Positions 1 to 7,716 of a stretch of DNA of 40,744 bases are shown in pieces. The DNA is taken from contig DATIFQ010000415.1 of NCBI GenBank assembly GCA_035455185.1, positions 1 to 40,744 on the forward strand. Reading direction: 5' to 3'. The translations under genes were made by a program, and so were the position numbers. Each line of letters opens with the position of its first letter. Positions within the stretch are counted from its first letter, which is position 1. The DNA comes from JAEHDI01 sp035455185. Lineage in GTDB: Bacteria; Acidobacteriota; Terriglobia; Bryobacterales; Bryobacteraceae. The notes under the pieces were generated by a model that did no database searches, was not told where the DNA came from, and saw only the letters and a list, made by a program, of their open reading frames with translations.

Positions 1-61
1 TCGTTTAGCAGTTCTCAACATGAGATGGCACTTCCGTCGGGTAAAGAAAGGCGACCTTCAG

Positions 62-89
62 ATTGTACTCGACCGGCGGGCCGTGTCAA
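62..89 (-). promoter_or_regulatory. Sigma-70-type promoter reading out of the window
   Basis: On the minus strand a perfect -35 box TTGACA (89 to 84) is separated by 16 bp from TACAAT (67 to 62), one mismatch from the -10 consensus. Transcription would begin near 55 and run off the left edge. A minus-strand ATG at 21-19 could begin the gene served, but only seven codons are visible. The promoter lies downstream of the thiS stop, so the next gene is probably its own transcription unit. Nothing else is recognisable in positions 1-152. Confidence 0.5.
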
Positions 90-152
90 TAGGCGACCTG
101 CCGTATTTCGGGCTAGGCGGTCTAGTCCGGGTGGTCCACGTTTAAGGTGGAG

Positions 153-377
153 TTAACCGCCGCCGACGAAATGGACGATCTCAAGCTGCGCACCGGCTTC
201 GAGCGGGGTCGCCGCCCACTCCGTCTGCCTCACGATTCGGCCATTCAACTCAATGGCCAAGCGCGACGGGTCGAGGCCGAGCGAGCGGAGTAGGCCGAGG
301 ACTGTTTGTCCTGTCGCAACTGACCGCGACTGCCCGTTGACAACGACCCTGATGGTTTCCGGCGCTGGATCTGCCAT
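153..377 (-). CDS. thiS: ThiS-like sulfur carrier protein
   Basis: This 74-residue protein has the beta-grasp pattern of ThiS: an N-terminal strand (IRVVVNG, about 9-15), a middle helix (TVLGLLRSLGL) with AIELNG, and the C-terminal signature IVHFVGGG. In this family the terminal Gly-Gly is adenylated by ThiF, converted to a thiocarboxylate and used by ThiG to build the thiazole ring of thiamine. The ATG at 377 was preferred because the codons upstream (TTG at 440, ATG at 431) overlap the divergent nuo promoter. No thiG, thiF or thiH is visible; thiD lies 32 kb away. The tail is GGG, so exact maturation is uncertain. A role as another ThiS/MoaD-type carrier is possible. Confidence 0.85.
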   Translation of the reverse strand: MADPAPETIRVVVNGQSRSVATGQTVLGLLRSLGLDPSRLAIELNGRIVRQTEWAATPLEAGAQLEIVHFVGGG

Positions 378-407
378 GGCGTGCTGGTGAGTGTCGGGAT
401 GTGCGAT

Positions 408-437
408 TTGACACCCCGTTTCGCCTCTCATTATATT
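408..437 (+). promoter_or_regulatory. Promoter of the nuo operon
   Basis: A perfect TTGACA at 408-413 is followed after 18 bp by TATATT at 432-437 (5 of 6 matches). The predicted transcript start is near 444, giving a leader of about 33 nt before the nuoA ATG at 477. The element lies between the two divergent genes thiS and nuoA. Confidence 0.6.
430..435 (-). promoter_or_regulatory. Probable -10 box for thiS, overlapping the nuo -10
   Basis: The minus strand reads a perfect TATAAT at 435-430. This is the same AT island that gives the nuo promoter its -10 on the other strand. A good -35 is not visible at 17 or 18 bp (AATTCA is the nearest), so an activator may be needed. Transcription would start near 423, about 46 nt before the chosen thiS ATG. 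Confidence 0.35.
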
Positions 438-476
438 CAAGTTTTGGGGCGCTGAATTACCTAGCCACGAACCACT

Positions 477-884
477 ATGCCCACCTCGTACCCTGAACTC
501 TACTTCCCTATCATTGTGCAGGCTGTGATCGCCATGGCGGTCGCGGCCGGGATGGTGGGGGCCTCGTACCTCTTCGGCAAGCGCGTGAGAAACAAAGTGA
601 AAGACATGCCGTACGAGTGTGGCATCGTCCCGACGGGAACGGCGCGGGAGCGCGTCAGCGTGAAGTTTTATCTCGTGGCGATGATCTTCATATTGTTTGA
701 CGTCGAAGCGATTTTTCTATACCCTTGGGCCGTTGTATTCCGGGAGCTGAGGCTCTTTGCATTCGTCGAGATGTTCATCTTTGTTGCGTTGATCCTCGCG
801 GGTTTCTTCTACATCTGGAAGATGGGGGCTCTCGACTGGGGCCCAGAGAAGCGGTCGGGGGACTCCGGGCGTCATGCTTCCTGA
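477..884 (+). CDS. nuoA: NADH-quinone oxidoreductase subunit A
   Basis: NuoA is a small three-helix membrane subunit of respiratory complex I, located near the quinone site and the start of the proton path. The 135-residue product has the expected three hydrophobic segments (about 10-33, 64-85, 92-113). It also has the diagnostic loop MPYECGIVPTG (about 44-54) and the FILFDVEAIFLYPWA stretch with its conserved acidic residues. Length fits the family. It is the first gene of the operon, about 33 nt after the predicted transcript start. Its last 11 bases overlap nuoC, so no nuoB sits between A and C as it does in the usual gene order. Confidence 0.96.
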   Translation: MPTSYPELYFPIIVQAVIAMAVAAGMVGASYLFGKRVRNKVKDMPYECGIVPTGTARERVSVKFYLVAMIFILFDVEAIFLYPWAVVFRELRLFAFVEMFIFVALILAGFFYIWKMGALDWGPEKRSGDSGRHAS

Positions 885-1362
885 AAACTTGCGCGAGAAT
901 TCCGTCGCATCCGCGGTGGCCGCTTCGGCTCCGGATGCCATCGCCTCGGGCAAGATCGACCACGGCGAACTCACACTGGAGATACGGCCGGAAAAGATCG
1001 CAGCCGTCTGCGCGATCCTCAAGCACCAGCTCAGTTTCGTCCGTCTGAGCGATGTCACGGCGGTGGACTGGTATCCTCGCGAACCGCGCTTCGAGGTCGT
1101 TTACCATCTACACTCGCTGGAGACGAACTCGCGGCTTCGCCTGAAGTGCCCGCTGAACAGCGAAGCTGCTGAGATCGACTCCGTCACCGGCGTCTGGCGG
1201 TCGGCGAACTGGTACGAACGGGAAGTGTTCGACCTGTTTGGCATCCGCTTCCGCAATCATCCCGATCTGAAGCGGATTATGATGCCGGACGACTGGGAAG
1301 GGCATCCGTTGCGCAAGGATTACCCAGTCCACGGCTACCGCTACGAGTACCAGAACGAATAG
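874..1362 (+). CDS. nuoC: NADH-quinone oxidoreductase subunit C
   Basis: This is the hydrophilic 30-kDa subunit of complex I, packed against NuoD in the Q module. The 162-residue protein carries the family signature around residues 113-152: WYEREVFDLFGI followed by HPDLKRIMMPDDWEGHPLRKDYP. It is a stand-alone NuoC, not the NuoCD fusion found in E. coli. The ATG overlaps the end of nuoA by 11 bases and the stop is 9 bases before the nuoD GTG, so translation is probably coupled. It directly follows nuoA where nuoB normally intervenes. Confidence 0.96.
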   Translation: MLPENLRENSVASAVAASAPDAIASGKIDHGELTLEIRPEKIAAVCAILKHQLSFVRLSDVTAVDWYPREPRFEVVYHLHSLETNSRLRLKCPLNSEAAEIDSVTGVWRSANWYEREVFDLFGIRFRNHPDLKRIMMPDDWEGHPLRKDYPVHGYRYEYQNE

Positions 1363-1371
1363 GAAGAGCTA

Positions 1372-2592
1372 GTGAGCGACCCGGCCACCTCCATCGACAA
1401 CACGACGCCGGCCGAGACCGGTACGCGGCCGCGCAGCATGGTGCTCAACATGGGCCCGCAGCACCCGTCCACGCATGGGGTCCTGCGGGTGCTGCTCGAA
1501 CTGGACGGCGAAACCATCTTGAAGGCCGAGTGCGACATCGGCTACCTGCATACGGGTATCGAGAAGCAGTGCGAGGCGCTGACCTACCAGCAGGCAGTGA
1601 CGCTGACGGACCGCGTGGACTACCTCGCGAACCTGTCCAACAACTTGTGCTACTGCCTCGCGGTCGAGAAACTGCTCGGAGTCGAAGCGCCCCCGCTGGC
1701 GCAGTGGATGCGCGTGATGCTCACGGAACTGACGCGCATATGCAGTCACCTGGTCTGGCTTGGGACACACGCCTTGGACATCGGCGCGATGAGCATGATG
1801 CTATACTGCTTCCGGGACCGGGAGGATCTCCTGCGCATCTTCGAGATGTTCTCCGGCCAGCGGATGATGACCAGCTACTTCCGCGTCGGCGGGCTCGCTC
1901 TGGAGCCTCCGCGGGGCTGGCAGCATCCAGTGAAGAAGTTTCTCGACGCATTCCCGAGCAAGATCGACGAGTACGAAGACCTGCTCACCGCCAACCCCAT
2001 CTGGCTGCAACGGACGAAGGGTGTGGCCGTCGTCCCGCTTGACGAACTGCTCGATCTCGGCGTGACCGGACCGATGCTCCGCGCCGCTGGCCTGAACTGG
2101 GACATCCGCAAGACGGAGCCGTACTCCGGTTACGAGAAGTTTGACTTCGAAGTGCCGGTGCGCACAGAAAGTGACGTCTACGCCCGGTATCAGGTCCGCA
2201 TCGAGGAAATGCGGCAGAGCGTGCGTATTTGCTGGCAGGCTATGGAGGGTATGCCCTCCGGTTCTTGGGTGGCTGATGCTCCGAACGTAGTGCTCCCGGA
2301 GCGGGAGAAGATGAAAACCCAGATGGAGGCCCTCATCTACCATTTCAAGATCGTCACCGAGGGATTCCGCGTGCCGGCGGGCGAGGTATATCAGACGATC
2401 GAGTCGCCGCGCGGGGAATTGGGCTACTACGTGGTCAGCGACGGCACGTCCAAGCCGTACCGGGTTCACATCCACGGACCAAGTTTCGGCAACCTGCAGG
2501 CGACGCCCCGAATGATCGAAGGCGGGCTGATTGCCGATGTCATCGCCGCGCTCGGTAGTCTGGATTTCATCCTCGGAGACGTGGACCGATGA
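1372..2592 (+). CDS. nuoD: NADH-quinone oxidoreductase subunit D
   Basis: NuoD is the 49-kDa subunit that forms the quinone cavity together with NuoB. The 406-residue product contains MGPQHPSTHGVLR (28-40), whose second His (H35) matches the quinone head-group ligand. The conserved Tyr is Y84 in RVDYLANLSN. It also has SHLVWLGTHALDIGAMS and the C-terminal ADVIAALGSLDFILGDVDR. The start is a GTG preceded by a good AGGAAG ribosome site within 10 bases. The stop overlaps the nuoE start in an ATGA. Its partner NuoB is not encoded nearby, although NuoD cannot form a working site without it. Confidence 0.97.
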   Translation: MSDPATSIDNTTPAETGTRPRSMVLNMGPQHPSTHGVLRVLLELDGETILKAECDIGYLHTGIEKQCEALTYQQAVTLTDRVDYLANLSNNLCYCLAVEKLLGVEAPPLAQWMRVMLTELTRICSHLVWLGTHALDIGAMSMMLYCFRDREDLLRIFEMFSGQRMMTSYFRVGGLALEPPRGWQHPVKKFLDAFPSKIDEYEDLLTANPIWLQRTKGVAVVPLDELLDLGVTGPMLRAAGLNWDIRKTEPYSGYEKFDFEVPVRTESDVYARYQVRIEEMRQSVRICWQAMEGMPSGSWVADAPNVVLPEREKMKTQMEALIYHFKIVTEGFRVPAGEVYQTIESPRGELGYYVVSDGTSKPYRVHIHGPSFGNLQATPRMIEGGLIADVIAALGSLDFILGDVDR

Positions 2593-3074
2593 CTTTCTCG
2601 CCGGATATGGAGGCAAAGTTCGAGAAGCTTGTGCGGAGCTATCCTCCCGGGCGGCAACGCTCGGCGCTGATTCCGATGCTACTCTACGCGCAGGACGAGA
2701 TTGGCTCGGTGACGCCGGAGCTTGTTGACGAGGTGGCGCGCAGGCTTGGGATCACGCCGGTCGAAGTCGACGGCGTCGTCACGTACTACTCCATGCTTCG
2801 CAAGAAGCCGATGGGGAAATACCACCTCCAGATCTGCACGAACATCAGTTGCATGCTCACGGGCGGAACGGAGCTCTGGGAACACGCTTGCCGCAAACTC
2901 GGTATCGGCAACAAAGAGGTGACCCCCGATGGGCAGTTCTCACTCGAAGAGGTGGAGTGCATCGGCGCCTGTTCCTGGGCGCCGGCAATTCAGGTGAACT
3001 ACGATTTTCAGCACCATCTGACTCCTGAGAAGCTGGACCGGCTCATCGAGAGCCTGCGAAAGGCGCCCCAATAA
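2589..3074 (+). CDS. nuoE: NADH-quinone oxidoreductase subunit E (24 kDa, 2Fe-2S)
   Basis: NuoE is the thioredoxin-fold [2Fe-2S] subunit (cluster N1a) of the NADH-oxidising arm. The four ligands are visible as C83-x4-C88 (ICTNISC) and C124-x3-C128 (ECIGACS) in a 161-residue protein. The helical N-terminus (about 5-75) includes the usual GITPVEVDGVVTYYSML stretch. The gene starts in an ATGA overlap with nuoD and ends 2 bases before nuoF. This gives the conserved D-E-F-G order of the dehydrogenase module. Confidence 0.97.
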   Translation: MTFSPDMEAKFEKLVRSYPPGRQRSALIPMLLYAQDEIGSVTPELVDEVARRLGITPVEVDGVVTYYSMLRKKPMGKYHLQICTNISCMLTGGTELWEHACRKLGIGNKEVTPDGQFSLEEVECIGACSWAPAIQVNYDFQHHLTPEKLDRLIESLRKAPQ

Positions 3075-3076
3075 CC

Positions 3077-4387
3077 ATGCTGTACAACGAGCCCAGCCCG
3101 CTCGAAGTCAAGGTGCTTACGCGGCGCTTCGGCCTGCCGGATTCCGCTTCTCTCGACACGTATCTGGCGAGCGACGGCTACGCTGCCCTCCGCAAGGCGC
3201 TCGGAATGAAGCCCGAGGAGATCCTCGAGCAGATGAAACGCTCCGTGCTCCGCGGGCGCGGGGGCGCCGGTTTTCCGGCGGCAATGAAGTGGGGTTTCGT
3301 ACCGCGCAGTTCGCCCAAACCGAAGTACATCGTGGCGAACGCGGACGAGAGCGAGCCCGGCACGTGCAAGGACCGGCTGCTGATGGAAAACGATCCCCAT
3401 CAGCTCATCGAGGGAATGATGATCGCCGGGTTGGTAGTGGACGCTCACGCCGGCTACATCTACATCCGGGGTGAATACCGGTACCTGATCGAAATCCTTG
3501 ACCGAGCGATCGCTGAAGCGTACGAGCGCGGCTATCTGGGCAAGAACATTCTCGGCAGCGGGTTCGATTTCGATCTCTACACGCACACCGGGGCCGGGGC
3601 CTACGAGTGCGGCGAGGAGTCCGCGTTGCTGGAGTCCCTGGAAGGCAAGCGCGGAATTCCTCGGATCCGCCCTCCGTTCCCAGCCGTGGTTGGCGCGTTC
3701 CAATGCCCCACGGTTCTGAATAACGTAGAGACCCTTTCGGCGGTGCCGGCGATCATTCGCGACGGAGGGGTGGCCTTTTCCGCTCTCGGAACACCTAAGA
3801 ATGGAGGGACCAGGCTCTTCTGCATCTCCGGGCACGTGAACAAACCGGGCGTCTACGAGCTGCCCATGGGCTTCAATCTCCTGCGGATGATCGACGAAGT
3901 CGCGGGCGGAGTGCGCGACGGCAGGAAGCTGAAAGCCGTGATCCCGGGCGGCTCGTCCTGCCCGGTTCTCAAGGCGGAGGAGTGCGATATTGCCATGGAC
4001 TTCGACTCTCTGTCGAAGGCGAAAAGTATGCTCGGGTCGGGCGGCGTTGTCGTCATGGATGAAGCAACGTGCATGGTGAAAGCCGCTCTACGCATCATGC
4101 GCTTCTACGCCCACGAGAGTTGCGGCTGGTGCATTCCCTGCCGGGAAGGTACGCTCTGGCTGAGAAAGATCCTTACACGTTTCCACGAGGGGCAGGGGCG
4201 GCCCAGCGACATTCCGTTGATCGGCGAACTGGCGAAGAATATGCTCGGCCGGACATTCTGCCCGCTCGGTGATGCCGCCGCCATGCCCACGATCTCGTTC
4301 GTCGAAAAGTTTCGGGACGAGTTCGAGGCGCATCTGGACGGCAAGCCCTGCCCCTTCGAAGAAGCGGACCGGACGGTGCTCGCGTAA
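3077..4387 (+). CDS. nuoF: NADH-quinone oxidoreductase subunit F (51 kDa, FMN and NADH site)
   Basis: NuoF binds NADH and FMN and holds the [4Fe-4S] cluster N3. In the 436-residue product the FMN/NADH motifs are LRGRGGAGFPAAMKW (58-72), ANADESEPGTCKDR (87-100) and YECGEESALLESLEGKRG (about 176-193). Cluster N3 ligands are C349, C352 and C355 in ESCGWCIPCREG plus C395 in GRTFCPLGDA. The family usually has Gln and Thr where this protein has Trp351 and Ile353. The stop overlaps the nuoG ATG by one base (TAATG). These features fit a functional NADH dehydrogenase rather than a truncated F-less complex. Confidence 0.97.
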   Translation: MLYNEPSPLEVKVLTRRFGLPDSASLDTYLASDGYAALRKALGMKPEEILEQMKRSVLRGRGGAGFPAAMKWGFVPRSSPKPKYIVANADESEPGTCKDRLLMENDPHQLIEGMMIAGLVVDAHAGYIYIRGEYRYLIEILDRAIAEAYERGYLGKNILGSGFDFDLYTHTGAGAYECGEESALLESLEGKRGIPRIRPPFPAVVGAFQCPTVLNNVETLSAVPAIIRDGGVAFSALGTPKNGGTRLFCISGHVNKPGVYELPMGFNLLRMIDEVAGGVRDGRKLKAVIPGGSSCPVLKAEECDIAMDFDSLSKAKSMLGSGGVVVMDEATCMVKAALRIMRFYAHESCGWCIPCREGTLWLRKILTRFHEGQGRPSDIPLIGELAKNMLGRTFCPLGDAAAMPTISFVEKFRDEFEAHLDGKPCPFEEADRTVLA

Positions 4388-6480
4388 TGGCAGATCTCGT
4401 CAGACTCGAAATCGACGGCAGGATGGTCGAGGTGCCTCCAGGCACGCTCGTGATCAACGCGGCCAAGCAGGCGGGCATTGAGATCCCGGCGTTCTGTTAC
4501 TACGAGGGGCTCGCGCTCCAGGCCGCCTGCCGCATGTGTCTTGTCGAAGTCGAGAGGATGCCAAAGCTGATCGCCTCGTGCACGCTTCCTGTCTCCGAAG
4601 GCATGGTGGTTCGTACAGAAACTCCGCAGGTAGTTGAGGCCCGGAAATCCATGCTGGAGTTTCTGTTGACCAACCACCCGCTCGACTGCCCTGTCTGCGA
4701 CAAGGGCGGGGAGTGCGAGCTGCAGGATATGGCCTTCCGCTACGGCACCGGCGAGAGCCGGTTCACCGAAGTGAAGCACCATGTCGAGGAGCAGCAGTGG
4801 TCTCCGGTTGTGTTCTTCGATGCGCCGCGGTGCATCCTATGCTACCGCTGCGTGCGAATCTGCTCCGAGGGCATGGGGGTTAGCGCCCTTGGCGTGATCA
4901 ACCGCGGGGCATCGGCCGAGATCGCGCCCAATTGCGACGATCACCTCGAGTGCGACGAGTGCGGCATGTGCATCGACATCTGCCCGGTCGGCGCTCTCAC
5001 CAGCGGCATGTACCGCTACAAGACCCGGCCCTGGGAGATGAAGCACGAGGGTACCGTTTGCGCACATTGTTCGAATGGCTGCAAGACGACCTTAGGCGTG
5101 TACGACAACCGCATTATGCGGGGGAACAACCGGGACCGCTCGGGAATCAACGGGGAGTTCCTCTGCATCAAGGGCCGCTACGCGTTCGACTTCGTCAGCC
5201 ACCCTGAGCGACTCCAGTCTCCTCTGATGAAGATTGATGGCCGGCTCCAGGAGGTCCCTTGGTCTCAGGCGCTGTCCGCCGTCGCCGGCCGGTTCTCGGA
5301 GATCAAGGCCCGTGGTGGCAAAATCGGCGTGATCGGCTCGACTCGCACGACAAACGAGGAGAATTACTATCTTCAGAAGTTCGCCCGCGTCGGGCTCGGC
5401 ACAAATCACATCGACCACCACCGGTCCGGAGATGTCGCCACTCTGCTCACTGCTCTCGGCGGCCGCTCCGATGCCCTGGCGACTACCGACGACCTGTACG
5501 GGCGCAAGGCATTCCTGATCGTCGCCGCCGACCTCGCGCAGCAGCACCCGTTCCTCGCCTTCCAGATCCGTGCCAACTGGCGTCATCACAACTGCCGGAC
5601 TTACACGGTCACGCCGGGGCCGGTCCGGGAGGACTCTTACGCCGTGCGCAGTGTCCAGGTCCCTGAGGGTGAAGAACTCGACGCTGTGGAGGCGCTGCGC
5701 GACAGCCTCGCGGCCGAACCGGAACTGGTCGTACTCTTCGGCGACACGATCAAGTGCGACGCAGTGCGGCGGCTGGTCGCGTTCGGCGATTCGCTCGGGA
5801 TCCCGGTCAAGTACGTCTGTCTCGTCGATTACTCGAATTCGCGCGGTGCGATGGACATGGGTTTGCTGCCGGACCTGTTGCCGGGCTACCGTCCCGTGAC
5901 CGAGGCGGGACTTGAGCCCGGTATGACATTGCCCGAAATACTCGCGGCTCCCGACTTGGCGGGGCTCTGGGTGGTTGGCGCTAATCCCTTGACGAACAAG
6001 CAGTTGGTTTCGGATGCAGCCTTTGTGGTGGTGCAGGATCTGTTCCTCACCGAAACCGCACAACGGGCCGACGTTGTGTTTCCGGCGGCGTCCGCCTACG
6101 AGAAGTCCGGCACCGTGACGAACGTGTGCGGCGAAGTCCAGCGGCTGAAAAGAGCCGTCTCGGTCACGGGCGCGAAACCTGACCTTGAGATCTTCGGCCT
6201 GCTGGCAAAGGAAATGAAGCTCGACCTCGGAATCTGGACTCCCGACGCGGTTTTCAAAGAGATTCGCGACGCGGTCCGCGGGTATAATGTCCCTTTGCCC
6301 GTGATCGTCACGGGCGGGGCATCGCAGACAGCTCCGGAGGGCGGGCCGGCTGGGGCCACATCGCGGCCGGATCTGATCCAGTCGGCGCGGGATACGCTTT
6401 TCACTTCCGGGTCGCTAAGTCGGTTTTCGAAGACGCTGAATTCCGTTACGGAGCGGCCTGGGGCGCTGTACCGCGGTTGA
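4387..6480 (+). CDS. nuoG: NADH-quinone oxidoreductase subunit G (Fe-S electron wire)
   Basis: NuoG carries electrons from NuoF towards the Q module. The 697-residue protein shows the N1b [2Fe-2S] ligands C37, C48, C51 and C65, and the N5 His-Cys set H97, C101, C104, C110. Next come CILCYRCVRIC (C149, C152, C155, C159) and CDECGMCIDIC (C189, C192, C195, C199). An N7 motif C225-x2-C228-x3-C232-x27-C260 follows. Canonical NuoG has only one [4Fe-4S] set in the 149-199 region. Eight cysteines here suggest two clusters, as in the ferredoxin domain of iron-only hydrogenases. The C-terminal half (about 265-620) is the molybdopterin-oxidoreductase-like fold. It is followed by a 40-bp gap before nuoH. 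Confidence 0.95.
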   Translation: MADLVRLEIDGRMVEVPPGTLVINAAKQAGIEIPAFCYYEGLALQAACRMCLVEVERMPKLIASCTLPVSEGMVVRTETPQVVEARKSMLEFLLTNHPLDCPVCDKGGECELQDMAFRYGTGESRFTEVKHHVEEQQWSPVVFFDAPRCILCYRCVRICSEGMGVSALGVINRGASAEIAPNCDDHLECDECGMCIDICPVGALTSGMYRYKTRPWEMKHEGTVCAHCSNGCKTTLGVYDNRIMRGNNRDRSGINGEFLCIKGRYAFDFVSHPERLQSPLMKIDGRLQEVPWSQALSAVAGRFSEIKARGGKIGVIGSTRTTNEENYYLQKFARVGLGTNHIDHHRSGDVATLLTALGGRSDALATTDDLYGRKAFLIVAADLAQQHPFLAFQIRANWRHHNCRTYTVTPGPVREDSYAVRSVQVPEGEELDAVEALRDSLAAEPELVVLFGDTIKCDAVRRLVAFGDSLGIPVKYVCLVDYSNSRGAMDMGLLPDLLPGYRPVTEAGLEPGMTLPEILAAPDLAGLWVVGANPLTNKQLVSDAAFVVVQDLFLTETAQRADVVFPAASAYEKSGTVTNVCGEVQRLKRAVSVTGAKPDLEIFGLLAKEMKLDLGIWTPDAVFKEIRDAVRGYNVPLPVIVTGGASQTAPEGGPAGATSRPDLIQSARDTLFTSGSLSRFSKTLNSVTERPGALYRG

Positions 6481-6520
6481 GAGCCGGCGCCGAAGACTGC
6501 ACCACGAAAGTTTCACGCGA

Positions 6521-7714
6521 ATGAGTTTTCTCAGCCTGAGCCTGCTGAAGGCCACGGTAGTGGCAGCGGTGTTGCTCACCACGCTTGCCTACTTGCAGTG
6601 GGTGGAGCGCAAGGTGATCGCCCACATCCAATTGCGCCTCGGCCCTTCCAGGGTCGGGCCCCACGGTCTTCTCCAGCCGGTGGCCGACGTGATCAAACTC
6701 GCCACCAAGGAAGGTTTCATCCCGCCCCACGCCAACAAGTTCCTGTACCTGTTCGCACCGTTCCTGGCAGTGACACTGGCGCTACTCTCCATCTCTGTGA
6801 TTCCGTTCGGTCCCGAGATCGAGATTTTCGGTATCCGGACCGAGATGCAGCTCACCAATCTGAACATCGGCGTCCTCTTCCTGCTCGCGGTTTCTTCGAT
6901 GAGCGTGTACAGCGTCGCTCTCGCCGGCTGGGCGTCGAACAACAAGTACGCGCTTCTCGGAGGTCTGCGCAGCGCGGCTCAGATGATCAGTTACGAACTG
7001 CCGCTGGCGGTGGCGGTTGTATCCGTACTGCTGCTCGCCAATACGCTGAGTCTCCGTGGGCTGGTCGAGTCCCAAAGTGGCTTCTATATCGGGTTCATTC
7101 CCCGCTGGAACGTTTTCCAGTTGCCCTTCCCGCAAGTATTCGCATTCCTGATCTTCCTGGTCGCCGCCTTCGCCGAGACGAACCGCATCCCGTTCGACAT
7201 GCCGGAGGCCGAAAACGAACTGGTGGCCGGCTTCCATACCGAGTACAGCAGTCTGAAATTTGCCGCATTCTTCATGGCGGAATATTCCAACATGATCACG
7301 GGAACCTGTATGGCGACGCTCCTCTTCCTGGGGGGCTGGAATCCACCGGTACCGACCGGGTTGGGCGCCAATTACTTCCCGTCTTTAGTCTTTGCCGCTG
7401 GCGGCGCCGTGGCCCTCTACCACGGCTTGCACCCGGCCCGCAGCCGGGACCGCTACAGCCTTCCGGTTGTGGCTCTGGTCTTTTTCCTGGTTGCGGCCAT
7501 GCTGCTGATTCCAGTGGTGCAGGGAATTCTGGCTCCGGTCTTCTGGTTCGGAGCCAAAGTCGGTTTTCTGCTCTTCGCGTTCATCTGGGTGCGCGGCACG
7601 TTGCCACGTTTTCGGTATGACCAGTTGATGCGCTTCGCGTGGAAGTTTCTGTTCCCAGTCGCCGTGCTGAATCTGCTGGTTACGGGCTTACTGGTGGCGG
7701 TGGTCTCGAAATAG
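6521..7714 (+). CDS. nuoH: NADH-quinone oxidoreductase subunit H
   Basis: NuoH is the membrane subunit that forms the quinone entry tunnel and links the arm to the antiporter-like subunits. Diagnostic stretches are WVERKVIAHIQLRLGPSRVGP (27-47), QPVADVIKLATKEG (52-65) and AETNRIPFDMPEAENELVAGFHTEYS (218-243). At 397 residues it is about 70 longer than the E. coli protein. The excess is a hydrophobic segment at roughly 283-340, between GGWNPP and FWFGAKVGFLLFAFIWVRG, which could add two helices. The ribosome site is weak. NuoI normally follows, but here the stop is 2 bases from nuoJ. Confidence 0.95.
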   Translation: MSFLSLSLLKATVVAAVLLTTLAYLQWVERKVIAHIQLRLGPSRVGPHGLLQPVADVIKLATKEGFIPPHANKFLYLFAPFLAVTLALLSISVIPFGPEIEIFGIRTEMQLTNLNIGVLFLLAVSSMSVYSVALAGWASNNKYALLGGLRSAAQMISYELPLAVAVVSVLLLANTLSLRGLVESQSGFYIGFIPRWNVFQLPFPQVFAFLIFLVAAFAETNRIPFDMPEAENELVAGFHTEYSSLKFAAFFMAEYSNMITGTCMATLLFLGGWNPPVPTGLGANYFPSLVFAAGGAVALYHGLHPARSRDRYSLPVVALVFFLVAAMLLIPVVQGILAPVFWFGAKVGFLLFAFIWVRGTLPRFRYDQLMRFAWKFLFPVAVLNLLVTGLLVAVVSK

Positions 7715-7716
7715 CG

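Noticed and set aside
2..145. Plus-strand frame open from the left edge, ending at a TAA (47 codons)
   Set aside because: Third-position GC is much lower than in the neighbouring genes, no family was recognised, and it overlaps a strong minus-strand promoter. It could be the end of a gene but cannot be supported.
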